A stretch of DNA of 64,000 nucleotides from Bradyrhizobium tropiciagri. GTDB taxonomy: Bacteria; Pseudomonadota; Alphaproteobacteria; Rhizobiales; Xanthobacteraceae. Shown here piece after piece: positions 53,171 through 61,040 of the stretch. The stretch's first letter is position 1, and the number at the start of each line of letters is the position of its first letter. The notes beneath the pieces were generated by a model. That model did no database searches, was not told the origin of the DNA, and worked only from the letters and a program-made list of their open reading frames with translations. A program made the translations under genes and the position numbers. The DNA lies in the NCBI RefSeq assembly GCF_018130545.1, contig NZ_JAFCKF010000009.1, forward strand, positions 310,001-374,000. The letters run 5' to 3'.

Positions 53171-53992
53171 GTGGGGATGACGGAGCCGACGGCGGTCGCG
53201 CTTGACAATGCGACGGTGGCGTTTCGGTTGGCGGATGGACGGGTCTATACCGCGGTGGAGCAGGCCAATCTTGCGGTCGCGCATGGCGAGTTCGTCGCCA
53301 TTGTCGGCCCGACCGGATGCGGAAAGTCGACGCTGCTCAACGTCATCGCGGGGCTGTTGAAACCCGCCGCCGGATCTGCGCGGATCTTTGACAAGCCGCT
53401 CGGCGGCCTCAACCGCGACGCCGGCTACCTGTTCCAGGCCGATGCGCTGTTTCCGTGGAAGACCGCGATCGACAATGTCGCGATCGGGCTCGAGATCAGG
53501 GGGACGCCGCGCACCGAGGCGCTCGCACGCGCGCAAAAATGGCTGACATCGGTCGGGCTCGGCGCCTTCGCCAATCGCTATCCGCACATGCTGTCGGGCG
53601 GCCAGCGCAAGCGTGTTGCGCTCGCGCAAGTCCTGATCCGCGATCCGAAGATCCTCTTGATGGACGAGCCGTTCGGTCCGCTTGATGCCCAGACCCGGCA
53701 GATCATGGGTAATCTGTTGCTGGAATTGTGGACCGCCGACCGCAAGGCGGTGCTGTTCGTCACCCATGATCTCGAGGAGGCGATCGCGCTGGCCGACCGT
53801 GTCGTGATCATGTCGGCCGGTCCGTCCGCGCGCATCATCGGCGACTGGCGCATCACGCTGCCGCGGCCGCGCGACATCGCCGAGATCAGGATGGAGAAGG
53901 ACTTCCATGCCTTGCACCGCGAGATCTGGGGCGTGCTGAAGGACGAGGTGATGAAGGGCTACGTCCAGTCGACGCAGGCAGGGGCCGCCTGA
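53171..53992 (+). CDS. ABC transporter ATP-binding protein (nitrate/sulfonate/taurine type)
   Basis: A 273-residue ATPase with Walker A IVGPTGCGKSTLLNVIAGL near residue 42, Q-loop LFQADALFPWKTAIDNVAIG, signature LSGGQRKRVALAQ near 142 and Walker B ILLMDEPFGPLDAQTR near 161. The GTG at 53171 has GGGAGG 7 bases upstream; an ATG at 53177 is also possible. It overlaps the permease gene by one base. There is no binding-protein gene adjacent; the NMT1-type receptor at 61041 is a possible partner. Confidence 0.91.
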   Translation: MGMTEPTAVALDNATVAFRLADGRVYTAVEQANLAVAHGEFVAIVGPTGCGKSTLLNVIAGLLKPAAGSARIFDKPLGGLNRDAGYLFQADALFPWKTAIDNVAIGLEIRGTPRTEALARAQKWLTSVGLGAFANRYPHMLSGGQRKRVALAQVLIRDPKILLMDEPFGPLDAQTRQIMGNLLLELWTADRKAVLFVTHDLEEAIALADRVVIMSAGPSARIIGDWRITLPRPRDIAEIRMEKDFHALHREIWGVLKDEVMKGYVQSTQAGAA

Positions 53993-54777
53993 TGTCGCGC
54001 ATCACGCTGCTCTCTCTTCAGATTCTGGTCGCCGTCGTCACGCTGGCCTTGTGGCAGGTCTTTTCCTCCGTGCCGGTGTTCGGCAAGGTGCTGCTGCCGC
54101 CGTTCTTCTTCTCCAACCCGGTCGATGTCTTCAGCCAGATTGTCAAATGGTTCTCGACCGGGGTGATCTGGAAGCACCTTGCGATCACGCTGTGGGAATC
54201 GATCCTCGCTTTCGTGATCGGATCGGCCGGCGGCATCCTGGTCGGCTTCTGGTTCGCGCGGCAGCCGCGCGTCGCCGCGGTGTTCGATCCTTATGTGAAG
54301 ATGGTCAACGCGCTGCCGCGCGTGGTGCTGGCGCCGATCTTCGCGCTGTGGTTCGGGCTCGGCGTCTGGTCCAAGGTCGCGCTTGGCGTGACGCTGGTGT
54401 TCTTCATCGTGTTCTTCAACGTCTACCAGGGCGTCAAGGAGGTGCCGACCACGGTGCTCGACAATGGCCGCATGCTCGGCATGAACGAGCGGCAGTTGAT
54501 GCGCCACGTCTACTGGCCGTCGGCGCTGTCCTGGATGTTCTCCTCGCTGCATACCTCGGTCGGCTTTGCAGTGGTCGGCGCTGTGGTCGGTGAGTATCTT
54601 GGCTCCGCCGCAGGTCTCGGCTACCTGATCCAGCAGGCCGAAGGCGTGTTCGACGTCGCCGGCGTGTTCGCCGGCATGTTCGTGCTGTCGGCCTTCGTCA
54701 TCCTGATCGACATGGGCGTGACGATGGTGGAGAAGCGGCTGCTGGTGTGGCGGCCGACGGCGGCGGCGCGGGACTAG
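53992..54777 (+). CDS. ABC transporter permease (SsuC/TauC type)
   Basis: A 261-residue permease with six helices. The EAA-type loop that contacts the ATPase is VLDNGRMLGMNERQLMRHVYWPSAL near residue 154, and FSNPVDVFSQIVKW and LPRVVLAPIFALWFGLG are conserved among taurine/sulfonate/pyrimidine-precursor permeases. It starts in the TGATG overlap with the ATPase gene. Its last 4 bases overlap the end of the convergent PAP2 gene. Confidence 0.9.
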   Translation: MSRITLLSLQILVAVVTLALWQVFSSVPVFGKVLLPPFFFSNPVDVFSQIVKWFSTGVIWKHLAITLWESILAFVIGSAGGILVGFWFARQPRVAAVFDPYVKMVNALPRVVLAPIFALWFGLGVWSKVALGVTLVFFIVFFNVYQGVKEVPTTVLDNGRMLGMNERQLMRHVYWPSALSWMFSSLHTSVGFAVVGAVVGEYLGSAAGLGYLIQQAEGVFDVAGVFAGMFVLSAFVILIDMGVTMVEKRLLVWRPTAAARD

Positions 54778-55685
54778 CCGATTTCGTATGACGGCGCGAC
54801 AGTCCAGCGTGCGAACAGCGCCCGCCATGAGGACCGGCGCAAGACCACCAGGCCGAGTACCACGGCTGCGCCCGCGACGACATCGATGAAATAGTGACCG
54901 CCCATGTTCGGCGTCGCGGCGATCATCAGCAGGTTCAGGACAAGGAAGACCGGGAACAGCGGCTTCACGCCTCGGCTTGCGTACGTCAGGATGACTGCCA
55001 GCGCCGTATGGAAGGATGGAAAGCTGATCAGGCCCTTCACGTCGGCCAGTGCGATCTGCCTCATCTCGCCGGCGCGAAGGGCGTTGAAATCGGCGAGGAT
55101 GGATGCGTCGTTCGCGTCGACGCGCGCCACGACGTCGAAATGGACCCAGGCGTTGGCGGCGGGGACGATCCACGCGATCGGGATGATGACGACGAGCGAC
55201 ATCACGAACAGCCAGACGAACTCCTGCATCCGTTCGAACCGGCCAGTCGCACTCAGCAGGATCAGCAGAACTGCGATCTGAGCCATGCAGCTGTTGTAGG
55301 CGAGGGCGAGAACACGTTTTACCGCGGGATGGGTCTCGACCCAGTCGAAATAGGCCAGCCAGTTCAGATGCAGCGCGGCGTCAACCGCGGCGAACTGACG
55401 ATCGGCGAGCGGGAAATTCGAGGTGACGGTCAGATAGCTGAGGACAGCGCCGACAGCGGTAAAGGCGATCAGTTGGGCGCATGCGGTCGCCAGCTCGGCA
55501 ATGCGTTGATCCGGCCTGACATTGATGTAGATGAAGGCGAGCAACGCAGCCGCGCAGAACAAGATCGCTTTCACGGGATCGAGCGCGACCGACATTCCAG
55601 ACGCGCGGAGCCACACCAGGTCGATCACGGCGATGATGGCGATGACGAGCCACAGGGCCCGTGTCTCGATGACTTGATTGGTCAT
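54774..55685 (-). CDS. PAP2 family phosphatase, integral membrane
   Basis: A 303-residue protein with about seven helices. Of the PAP2 signature, ISFPSFHTALAVILTYASR (near residue 220) and GGHYFIDVVAG (near 270) carry the two catalytic histidines and the final Asp; the first KxxxxxxRP-type motif is not obvious, as in the inositol-phosphorylceramide-synthase-like branch. It would hydrolyse or exchange a lipid phosphate at the membrane. The 215 bases to the next gene contain a GATGATG/CATCATC inverted repeat near 55880. Confidence 0.85.
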   Translation of the reverse strand: MTNQVIETRALWLVIAIIAVIDLVWLRASGMSVALDPVKAILFCAAALLAFIYINVRPDQRIAELATACAQLIAFTAVGAVLSYLTVTSNFPLADRQFAAVDAALHLNWLAYFDWVETHPAVKRVLALAYNSCMAQIAVLLILLSATGRFERMQEFVWLFVMSLVVIIPIAWIVPAANAWVHFDVVARVDANDASILADFNALRAGEMRQIALADVKGLISFPSFHTALAVILTYASRGVKPLFPVFLVLNLLMIAATPNMGGHYFIDVVAGAAVVLGLVVLRRSSWRALFARWTVAPSYEIG

Positions 55686-55900
55686 TCTTTCTTACCCCGC
55701 TCTGCGACAATTTCATCGCATTCGCGCCTTAAAGTTGCATACCCTCATTTGTTAAAAATGCGGAGAATGTCGCGCACGTCGCGTTCGGCGATGCCATGGT
55801 CGGCATTCGGCGCGGGAATGATCGCACGAAAGGCAGTCGGGCGATGGTTAACGGTTCATTGCTACGCGAAAAGGTCGCATGATGATGGAAATCGTCATCA

Positions 55901-56749
55901 TCAACTGCGATTGGCCGCCGCCGCCGCGTTCATCAGCCCACGGATCTTTTCCGTCACACCGGGGTCGATCGGATTGTAGACGATCATGCTGAGGTCGGAG
56001 CGGCCGTCGACCGCGAACGCCGAATATTCGAACTTGACCGGGCCCAGGATCGGATGCCGGAGCTGCTTGACGCCCTCGCCATGGGTGCGCACGTCGTTGT
56101 CGCGCCACAGCGCCGCAAATTCCGGGCTCAGCCGGCAGAGCTCTTCGACAAAGGGCTGCACCTCGGCGGCGGCTCCAGCGCGCGCCGCGTCCACCCTGAA
56201 CGCGCCGACCACGAAGCGCGCCACGTTGGCCCAGTCGTGTTGCGCGGCGCGGACGCGCTGATCGAGGAACATGAAGCGGAGCACGTTGCGCTCGCGCGGC
56301 GGCAGCGAGCCGTAGTCCGTCAGCATCACCGTCGCCGCCCGGTTCCAGGCGACGACATCCCATATCGCGGTCCTGATCACAGCAGGGTGCGGCTCCAGCG
56401 CGTCGAGCACGCGTTGCAGCCGCGGCGTCACGCCTTCGCTTTTCTGGTAGCGTACCTCGGGCGCGCGGCCGAGGCCGAGCAGGAACAGATGCTCGCGCTC
56501 GACCTCGGTCAGCATCAGCGCCCGCGCGATGCGGTCGAGCACGTCGGCCGACGGCGCGCCGCCGCGACCTTGTTCGAGCCACGTGTACCAGGTCGCCGAG
56601 ATGTTGGCGCGCTGTGCCACTTCCTCGCGGCGCAGGCCCGGCGTGCGGCGCCGCTCCGGCGGAAAGCCGAACGTCGCCGGATCGAGCTTGCTGCGGCGGT
56701 CCTTCAGGTAAGTGCCGAGCAGGTTCTCTTGCACGGGCGGTTCGCTCAT
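55901..56749 (-). CDS. XRE family regulator with MmyB-like ligand domain
   Basis: A 282-residue regulator. The helix-turn-helix spans about residues 10-70 (LGTYLKDRRSKLDP, RRTPGLRREEVAQRANISATWYTWLEQGR), and the C-terminal MmyB-like PAS-type domain includes WDVVAWNRAATVMLTDY and RFMFLDQRVRAAQHDW. Such proteins often control a divergent oxidoreductase, here the NAD(P)-binding protein at 56842. I chose the ATG at 56749; the ATG at 56761 lies within a TATAAT hexamer on the minus strand that may be the gene's own -10 box. Confidence 0.88.
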   Translation of the reverse strand: MSEPPVQENLLGTYLKDRRSKLDPATFGFPPERRRTPGLRREEVAQRANISATWYTWLEQGRGGAPSADVLDRIARALMLTEVEREHLFLLGLGRAPEVRYQKSEGVTPRLQRVLDALEPHPAVIRTAIWDVVAWNRAATVMLTDYGSLPPRERNVLRFMFLDQRVRAAQHDWANVARFVVGAFRVDAARAGAAAEVQPFVEELCRLSPEFAALWRDNDVRTHGEGVKQLRHPILGPVKFEYSAFAVDGRSDLSMIVYNPIDPGVTEKIRGLMNAAAAANRS

Positions 56750-56841
56750 CCTGTTAGCCATTATACCATGATAATGTTACTACTTTACCACGATAGCGCA
56801 ATGCCCCAGATTTGTCTGCAACGAAACCTTGGAGACTGCTG

Positions 56842-57732
56842 ATGCGCGTGTTTGTCACTGGAGCCACCGGCTGGGTCGGCTCGGCCGTCACTGACGATCT
56901 GATTGCCGCAGGCCATCAGGTGCTCGGCATGACCCGATCCGAAAAGGGCGCGGAAGCGCTCGCTGCCGTCGGCGCCGAGGTTCATTACGGAACGCTGGAA
57001 GATCTCGACAGCTTGAAGAGCGGCGCCGCGCAGGCGGATGCCGTCATCCACTGCGCGTTCAACCACGACTTTTCGAGGTTTGCGCAGAACTGCGCGGACG
57101 ACCGGCGCGCGATCGAGACGCTGGGTAGCGTGCTCGAAGGCTCGAAGCGTCCGCTGATCACCACCTCGGGCGTCGCACGGGTGGCACAGGGGCGCGTCGC
57201 GACCGAAGAGGATCCGCCGATTCCCGTCTCCGAGGCTTATCCGCGTGCGTCCGAAGCGACGACGATGGCGGTCGCATCGCGCGGCGTGCGTGCCGCCGTC
57301 GTGCGGCTGCCGCCCTCGGTGCATGGTCACGGCGATCATGGCTTCGTGCCGCGCCTCGTGGCTTTTGCGCGCGAGAAGGGCATCTCGGCCTATATCGGCG
57401 AGGGACAGAATCGCTGGCCCGGCGTGCATTGCCTCGACGCGGCACGCGTCTATCGGCTTGCGCTCGAGCGCGGCGTCGAAGGCGGCCCGTTCCATGCGGT
57501 GGCCGATGAGGGCGTGCCGTTCAAGGCGATCGCCGAGGTCATTGCGCGCCGGCTCAACGTTCCGCTGGTGTCGAAATCGCCGGAGGAGGCGGCCGAGCAT
57601 TTCGGCATGTTCGGCAGGTTCGTCGCCTTCGACGTGCCGACCTCGAGCGCCCGAACGCGGTCGCGGCTCGACTGGCAGCCGCAGCAGGCCGGGCTGCTCG
57701 CTGACATCGACCATCCTGCTTATTTCGCTTAA
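56842..57732 (+). CDS. NAD(P)-dependent epimerase/SDR family oxidoreductase (extended or atypical SDR)
   Basis: A 296-residue Rossmann protein starting [20 protein letters not shown], the dinucleotide motif GxxGxxG. It has [10 protein letters not shown] and [19 protein letters not shown], common in the group of atypical SDRs next to MmyB-type regulators, and it lacks a clear YxxxK. It ends 19 bases before the next SDR gene. GGAG precedes the ATG at 56842. The substrate is unknown. Control by the divergent XRE regulator is likely. Confidence 0.88.
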   Translation: MRVFVTGATGWVGSAVTDDLIAAGHQVLGMTRSEKGAEALAAVGAEVHYGTLEDLDSLKSGAAQADAVIHCAFNHDFSRFAQNCADDRRAIETLGSVLEGSKRPLITTSGVARVAQGRVATEEDPPIPVSEAYPRASEATTMAVASRGVRAAVVRLPPSVHGHGDHGFVPRLVAFAREKGISAYIGEGQNRWPGVHCLDAARVYRLALERGVEGGPFHAVADEGVPFKAIAEVIARRLNVPLVSKSPEEAAEHFGMFGRFVAFDVPTSSARTRSRLDWQPQQAGLLADIDHPAYFA

Positions 57733-57751
57733 GCGCGCCGGAGCACGGGTC

Positions 57752-58477
57752 ATGACAGACTCCATGATGTCGCTCGCCGGCAAGCGCGTGATCGCAATCG
57801 GGGGATCGTCGGGGATCGGCTTCGCCGTGGCCGCGCTCGCGCAGGAGCGGGGCGCGGAGGTGGTGATTGCCTCCAGCAATTCCGCAAATGTCGATGCAGC
57901 GGTTACGCGGCTGCCGGGATCCTCCGGCATCACCGTCGACCTGCGCGACGAAGCCGATGTGTCGCGCTTCTTCGACCAGGTCGGCAGCTTCGATCACCTC
58001 GCGATCACGGCAGGCGATCAGGGCCTGCCGGCGTTCGGTGCGACGCGCGATCTCGACCTCGCTGTCGCGCGGAAGGCTCTCGCACTTCGCTTCTGGGGCT
58101 CGCTCGCGGCGGTCAAGTACGGCAGCCGAATGATCGCTGCGAACGGATCGATCATCCTGACCGGCGGCATGCTGGCGCATCGTCCGCAGAAGGCGATGCC
58201 GTTCGTGACTGCCGCGGCGGGGGCCATGGAGAGCCTGGCTCGTGGCCTTGCCGTCGATCTTGCGCCGGTCCGCGTCAATGCCGTGTGCCCGGGGCTCATT
58301 CTGACCGAGCGCGTCACGCAGATGCCGGAGGAGCGGGTGCGTGGCTATGTGGCAGGCTTGCCGCTGCCGCGCGCCGCATCGCCGGGTGAGGCGGCCACGG
58401 CCTACCTCTATCTGATGCTGAACAGCTACGTCACCGGGCAGACGCTTGCGGTGGATGGCGGTGGGCTGTTGGTGTGA
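57752..58477 (+). CDS. SDR family protein lacking the canonical catalytic Tyr and Lys
   Basis: A 241-residue protein with the SDR cofactor motif IAIGGSSGIGFAVAALAQERG and the C-terminal block VNAVCPGLILTERV and YVTGQTLAVDGGGLL. At the active site, where classical SDRs have YxxxK, it reads FVTAAAGAMESLARG, and the upstream Ser region is ILTGGMLAH, so neither the Tyr nor the Lys is present. It may act with a different mechanism or only bind NAD(P). The ATG at 57752 follows GGAG. Confidence 0.86.
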   Translation: MTDSMMSLAGKRVIAIGGSSGIGFAVAALAQERGAEVVIASSNSANVDAAVTRLPGSSGITVDLRDEADVSRFFDQVGSFDHLAITAGDQGLPAFGATRDLDLAVARKALALRFWGSLAAVKYGSRMIAANGSIILTGGMLAHRPQKAMPFVTAAAGAMESLARGLAVDLAPVRVNAVCPGLILTERVTQMPEERVRGYVAGLPLPRAASPGEAATAYLYLMLNSYVTGQTLAVDGGGLLV

Positions 58478-58495
58478 GATCGCAGGCTCAAGATT

Positions 58496-58618
58496 GTAGG
58501 GCGGGTTAGCCGACGGGTCCGCGCGAAGCGCGGCCCGATGACAGGCTCCGCGTAACCCGCCATCTTCGGTCCACGCGACTGGCGGCGGGTTACGGCTGCG
58601 CCTAACCAGCCCTACGCA
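58496..58618. repeat. Intergenic repeat element, copy A
   Basis: About 123 bases beginning GTAGGGCGGGTTAGCCGAC and ending CCTACGCA, with complementary ends (GGCGGGTTA/TAACC). It contains the core GGCCCGATGACAGGCTCCGC, found again at 60298-60415. It is a dispersed non-coding repeat of a type I associate with Bradyrhizobium and lies in the gap between two convergent genes. Confidence 0.8.
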
Positions 58619-58632
58619 AGGAAGCATTCGGC

Positions 58633-59958
58633 TCAGAGCGGGAAGCACCGCATGTAAGCCGCGAACAATTTCTCATCGCTGACGCTCACCAGCCCAGCGG
58701 CCAACGCGTCGGCAAGGTCGAGGTCGCGGTTCTGCACGCGCAGCCATGCCTCGGTGTCGGCGCTGATGGTCAGGGCCGCATCTCCGACATGCCGCCCCGG
58801 CACCACCTGGAGCTCCTTGCCCTTGATCGTGACCGTCATATCCAGCGCGCTTGCTCCGGTGAAGCGCAGATGGGTCACAAGGTCGAGGCCCCGCGCCCTG
58901 CCGCGCTGGAATCCGAGCGAGAGCGAAAAGATGTAGGCCTGGATGCTGCCGGTATGACGGCCGGACGTGACCTGCTGGACCTTCTTGTGCGGAAAGCGCC
59001 GCGTCACCGTGTCCTCGGCGTCGGTATCCGGGATCACATAGACGAACTCGTCCTTGTCGATCAGCGGCTGCACCACATCGGCGAAATGCGCGTCGCGATT
59101 GCTCAGGAACGGCCCGATCACATCTTCGCCGGCCGGGCAGGCCGAGATGCAATAGGCCGCCTTGTAGCCCGGCTTGAACGACAGCGATTGCCAGATATTC
59201 ATCGTCTCGGTGCGGGGCACGCGGGCACGATAATCCCTTGCATCTTTCGAGTCCGCGACCTTCTCGACCCACTGCGAGAAATTGCCGAGGAAGTCGTGAT
59301 AATTGTGGGTGTGGCAGGACAGGAAATCGAAGCCGCCGTCCGGCTTGATGGCGCCGACCGGGCAGGCGGCGACGCATAATTTGCACTCCAGACAGGGATT
59401 GTAGTCGATCGGCTGGTCGTGGGCGTCGACCTCGCAGCCGAGCAGGATGGTGCCGAGCAGGACGAAGCTGCCGAATTTCGGGTGGATGACGCTGCGATGG
59501 ATTCCCATCCGCCCAAGCCCGGCCTCGACCGCGATCGGCTTGTGCTGGACCATCATGATCCGCGGTAAGTCCATCTCCATCGGGAACGCGGCGACCGAGT
59601 TGCAGGCCGGGATGCCGTGCTCGTCGAGCGCGCGAACGATGGCGCGCGCGGTTTCGTTGACGTGATCGTAGGTGCTGTGGAATTCCTCGTTGGCGACCGA
59701 TCGTGACGGCGAGCGCACAGGCTCGCGATTCATGTGGCAGGCGATCGCGAGCAGGGCGCGCGTCCGGCCGTAGACCTTGCGAATGAAGTCACGCTGCGGC
59801 GCGACCGCCGCGCGTTCGAACTCGATGATGCCGACGTCGTCCGCCCCGCAATTGCGCGCGATCTGCTTGATGAGATCAGATGAAACCGGAGCATCGTGGA
59901 TGGGCTGGCTGCTGCGCGCCCGGACAGCCCTGACCGTCGGGTGGTCGTCGAGGTTCAT
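58633..59958 (-). CDS. 4Fe-4S reductase-like protein (QueG/reductive dehalogenase-like) fused to an SCP2 domain
   Basis: A 441-residue protein. Residues about 28-180 resemble the cobalamin-binding region of epoxyqueuosine reductases and reductive dehalogenases (AGLGRMGIHRSVIHPKFGSF). A ferredoxin module follows, with Cys189, 192, 195 and 199 (CLECKLCVAACP) and further cysteines at 215, 270 and 274. From about residue 345 a sterol-carrier-protein-2-like domain runs to the end (LDMTVTIKGKELQV, GDAALTISADTEAWLRV). No signal peptide, so it is cytosolic. The substrate is unknown, perhaps hydrophobic. It is flanked by repeats. Confidence 0.8.
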   Translation of the reverse strand: MNLDDHPTVRAVRARSSQPIHDAPVSSDLIKQIARNCGADDVGIIEFERAAVAPQRDFIRKVYGRTRALLAIACHMNREPVRSPSRSVANEEFHSTYDHVNETARAIVRALDEHGIPACNSVAAFPMEMDLPRIMMVQHKPIAVEAGLGRMGIHRSVIHPKFGSFVLLGTILLGCEVDAHDQPIDYNPCLECKLCVAACPVGAIKPDGGFDFLSCHTHNYHDFLGNFSQWVEKVADSKDARDYRARVPRTETMNIWQSLSFKPGYKAAYCISACPAGEDVIGPFLSNRDAHFADVVQPLIDKDEFVYVIPDTDAEDTVTRRFPHKKVQQVTSGRHTGSIQAYIFSLSLGFQRGRARGLDLVTHLRFTGASALDMTVTIKGKELQVVPGRHVGDAALTISADTEAWLRVQNRDLDLADALAAGLVSVSDEKLFAAYMRCFPL

Positions 59959-60114
59959 GGTTCCGCCCTCTATAAAATGACGAGTATAATATTATGGAGC
60001 GAACGGAGATGAGGCAAGTGAATTATCTGACGATCGTCATGTAATGGAACTGACGTTATGCGACGAGATTTGCAAATGCCCGGATGGCGCTCATGCACGA
60101 CCCAACGAAGTCGG

Positions 60115-60244
60115 CCCCGTCATCCTGAGGTGCGAGCGGAGCGAGCCTCGAAGGATGCACGGCCCAAGCTGTGGCCGATTCATCCTTCGAGGCGCGCCCA
60201 GCCGCGCAAGAGCGCCACTGGGCACGCACCTCAGGATGACGGGG
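60115..60244. repeat. Large palindromic intergenic element
   Basis: A 130-base unit with perfect 20-base terminal inverted repeats (CCCCGTCATCCTGAGGTGCG) and an inner pair CCTCGAAGGATG/CATCCTTCGAGG, so it can form one long cruciform. I recognise this type as a dispersed element in Bradyrhizobium. The short frames within it are not genes. It lies in the 463-base gap 59959-60421, which holds only repeats. Confidence 0.8.
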
Positions 60245-60297
60245 ATACTTAGGTGGTCTCCCTCTGGAAGCATGGTCATTGCGAGGAGCGAAGAACC

Positions 60298-60415
60298 GTA
60301 GGGGGTAGCCAACGGGTCCGCGTGAAGCGCGGCCCGATGACAGGCTCCGCGTAACCCGCCGAATTCTGCGTGACCAAGATGGTGGGTTACGCCTCCGGCT
60401 AACCCACCCTACGCA
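60298..60415. repeat. Intergenic repeat element, copy B
   Basis: About 118 bases from GTAGGGGGTAGCCAACGGG to CACCCTACGCA. It shares with copy A (58496-58618) a nearly identical 45-base core, with one C/T change, and similar ends; the middle segments differ. It is in the same orientation as copy A and ends 6 bases before the stop of the cupin gene. Confidence 0.8.
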
Positions 60416-60421
60416 GCGGGA

Positions 60422-60871
60422 TCAATCCAACAGTTTCGTATCATCCGGCGCCTGCGGCGGCGTCTTGATCGCGATGGCCTTGAAGGCACGGCCGTTCGGC
60501 TTGGTGCCGCCATGCGGCGTGCCCTTCGGGATCACGATCAAATCGCCCGGCTTCACCGTCACTTCCTTGTCGCCGAGCCAGACCGTGCCGGTGCCTTCCA
60601 GGATGAACTGCATCTCGTTGGTGTTGGGGTGCATGTGCTTCGGCACATTGCCGTCCTGGATCGAGACGGTGGCGCCGTCGGCGGAGACGAACGTCTTGGA
60701 GCGGAAGCCGGCCTTGTTGGCGTCGCCGAGCTTGTCGCCCTCCATCTCACCGGTGTGGATCACCTGCGCGGTGATGCTCTCGGCGGCGAGTGCCGGCCGC
60801 AGCAGATGGGTGACGCCGCAGCCGGCGGCGAAGGCAGCAGTAATCGACAGCGCTGTTGCAATCCGATTCAT
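60422..60871 (-). CDS. Cupin domain-containing secreted protein
   Basis: A 149-residue protein with a signal peptide (MNRIATALSITAAFAAGCG, cleaved near ALAAE) and one cupin barrel. The metal-site histidines and Glu lie in PKHMHPNTNEMQFILEGTG and GTPHGGTKPNG, matching the two cupin motifs. GGGAGG lies 7 bases before the ATG at 60871. A Cys near residue 20 might allow lipidation, but the lipobox is poor. Its role is unknown; small secreted cupins may sequester or isomerise small molecules. Confidence 0.85.
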   Translation of the reverse strand: MNRIATALSITAAFAAGCGVTHLLRPALAAESITAQVIHTGEMEGDKLGDANKAGFRSKTFVSADGATVSIQDGNVPKHMHPNTNEMQFILEGTGTVWLGDKEVTVKPGDLIVIPKGTPHGGTKPNGRAFKAIAIKTPPQAPDDTKLLD

Positions 60872-61040
60872 GAAAGACCTCCCTTGATGTCTGCCTTGAA
60901 GCATTCTTGGTGCTTCTTCGGCGTTTTGTTGTATCGGCGATGCTATGCCGCCGCGGCAGACTTGACCAGCTATCGGAAAGTCGCCTTCTCAAGGCGTGCC
61001 GGCTCCTCTATCTTGCCGGTCAATTCGATCGGAGGACGTC

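Noticed and set aside
60044-60301. Short open frames on both strands between the reductase-SCP2 and cupin genes
   Set aside because: They lie inside palindromic repeat elements.
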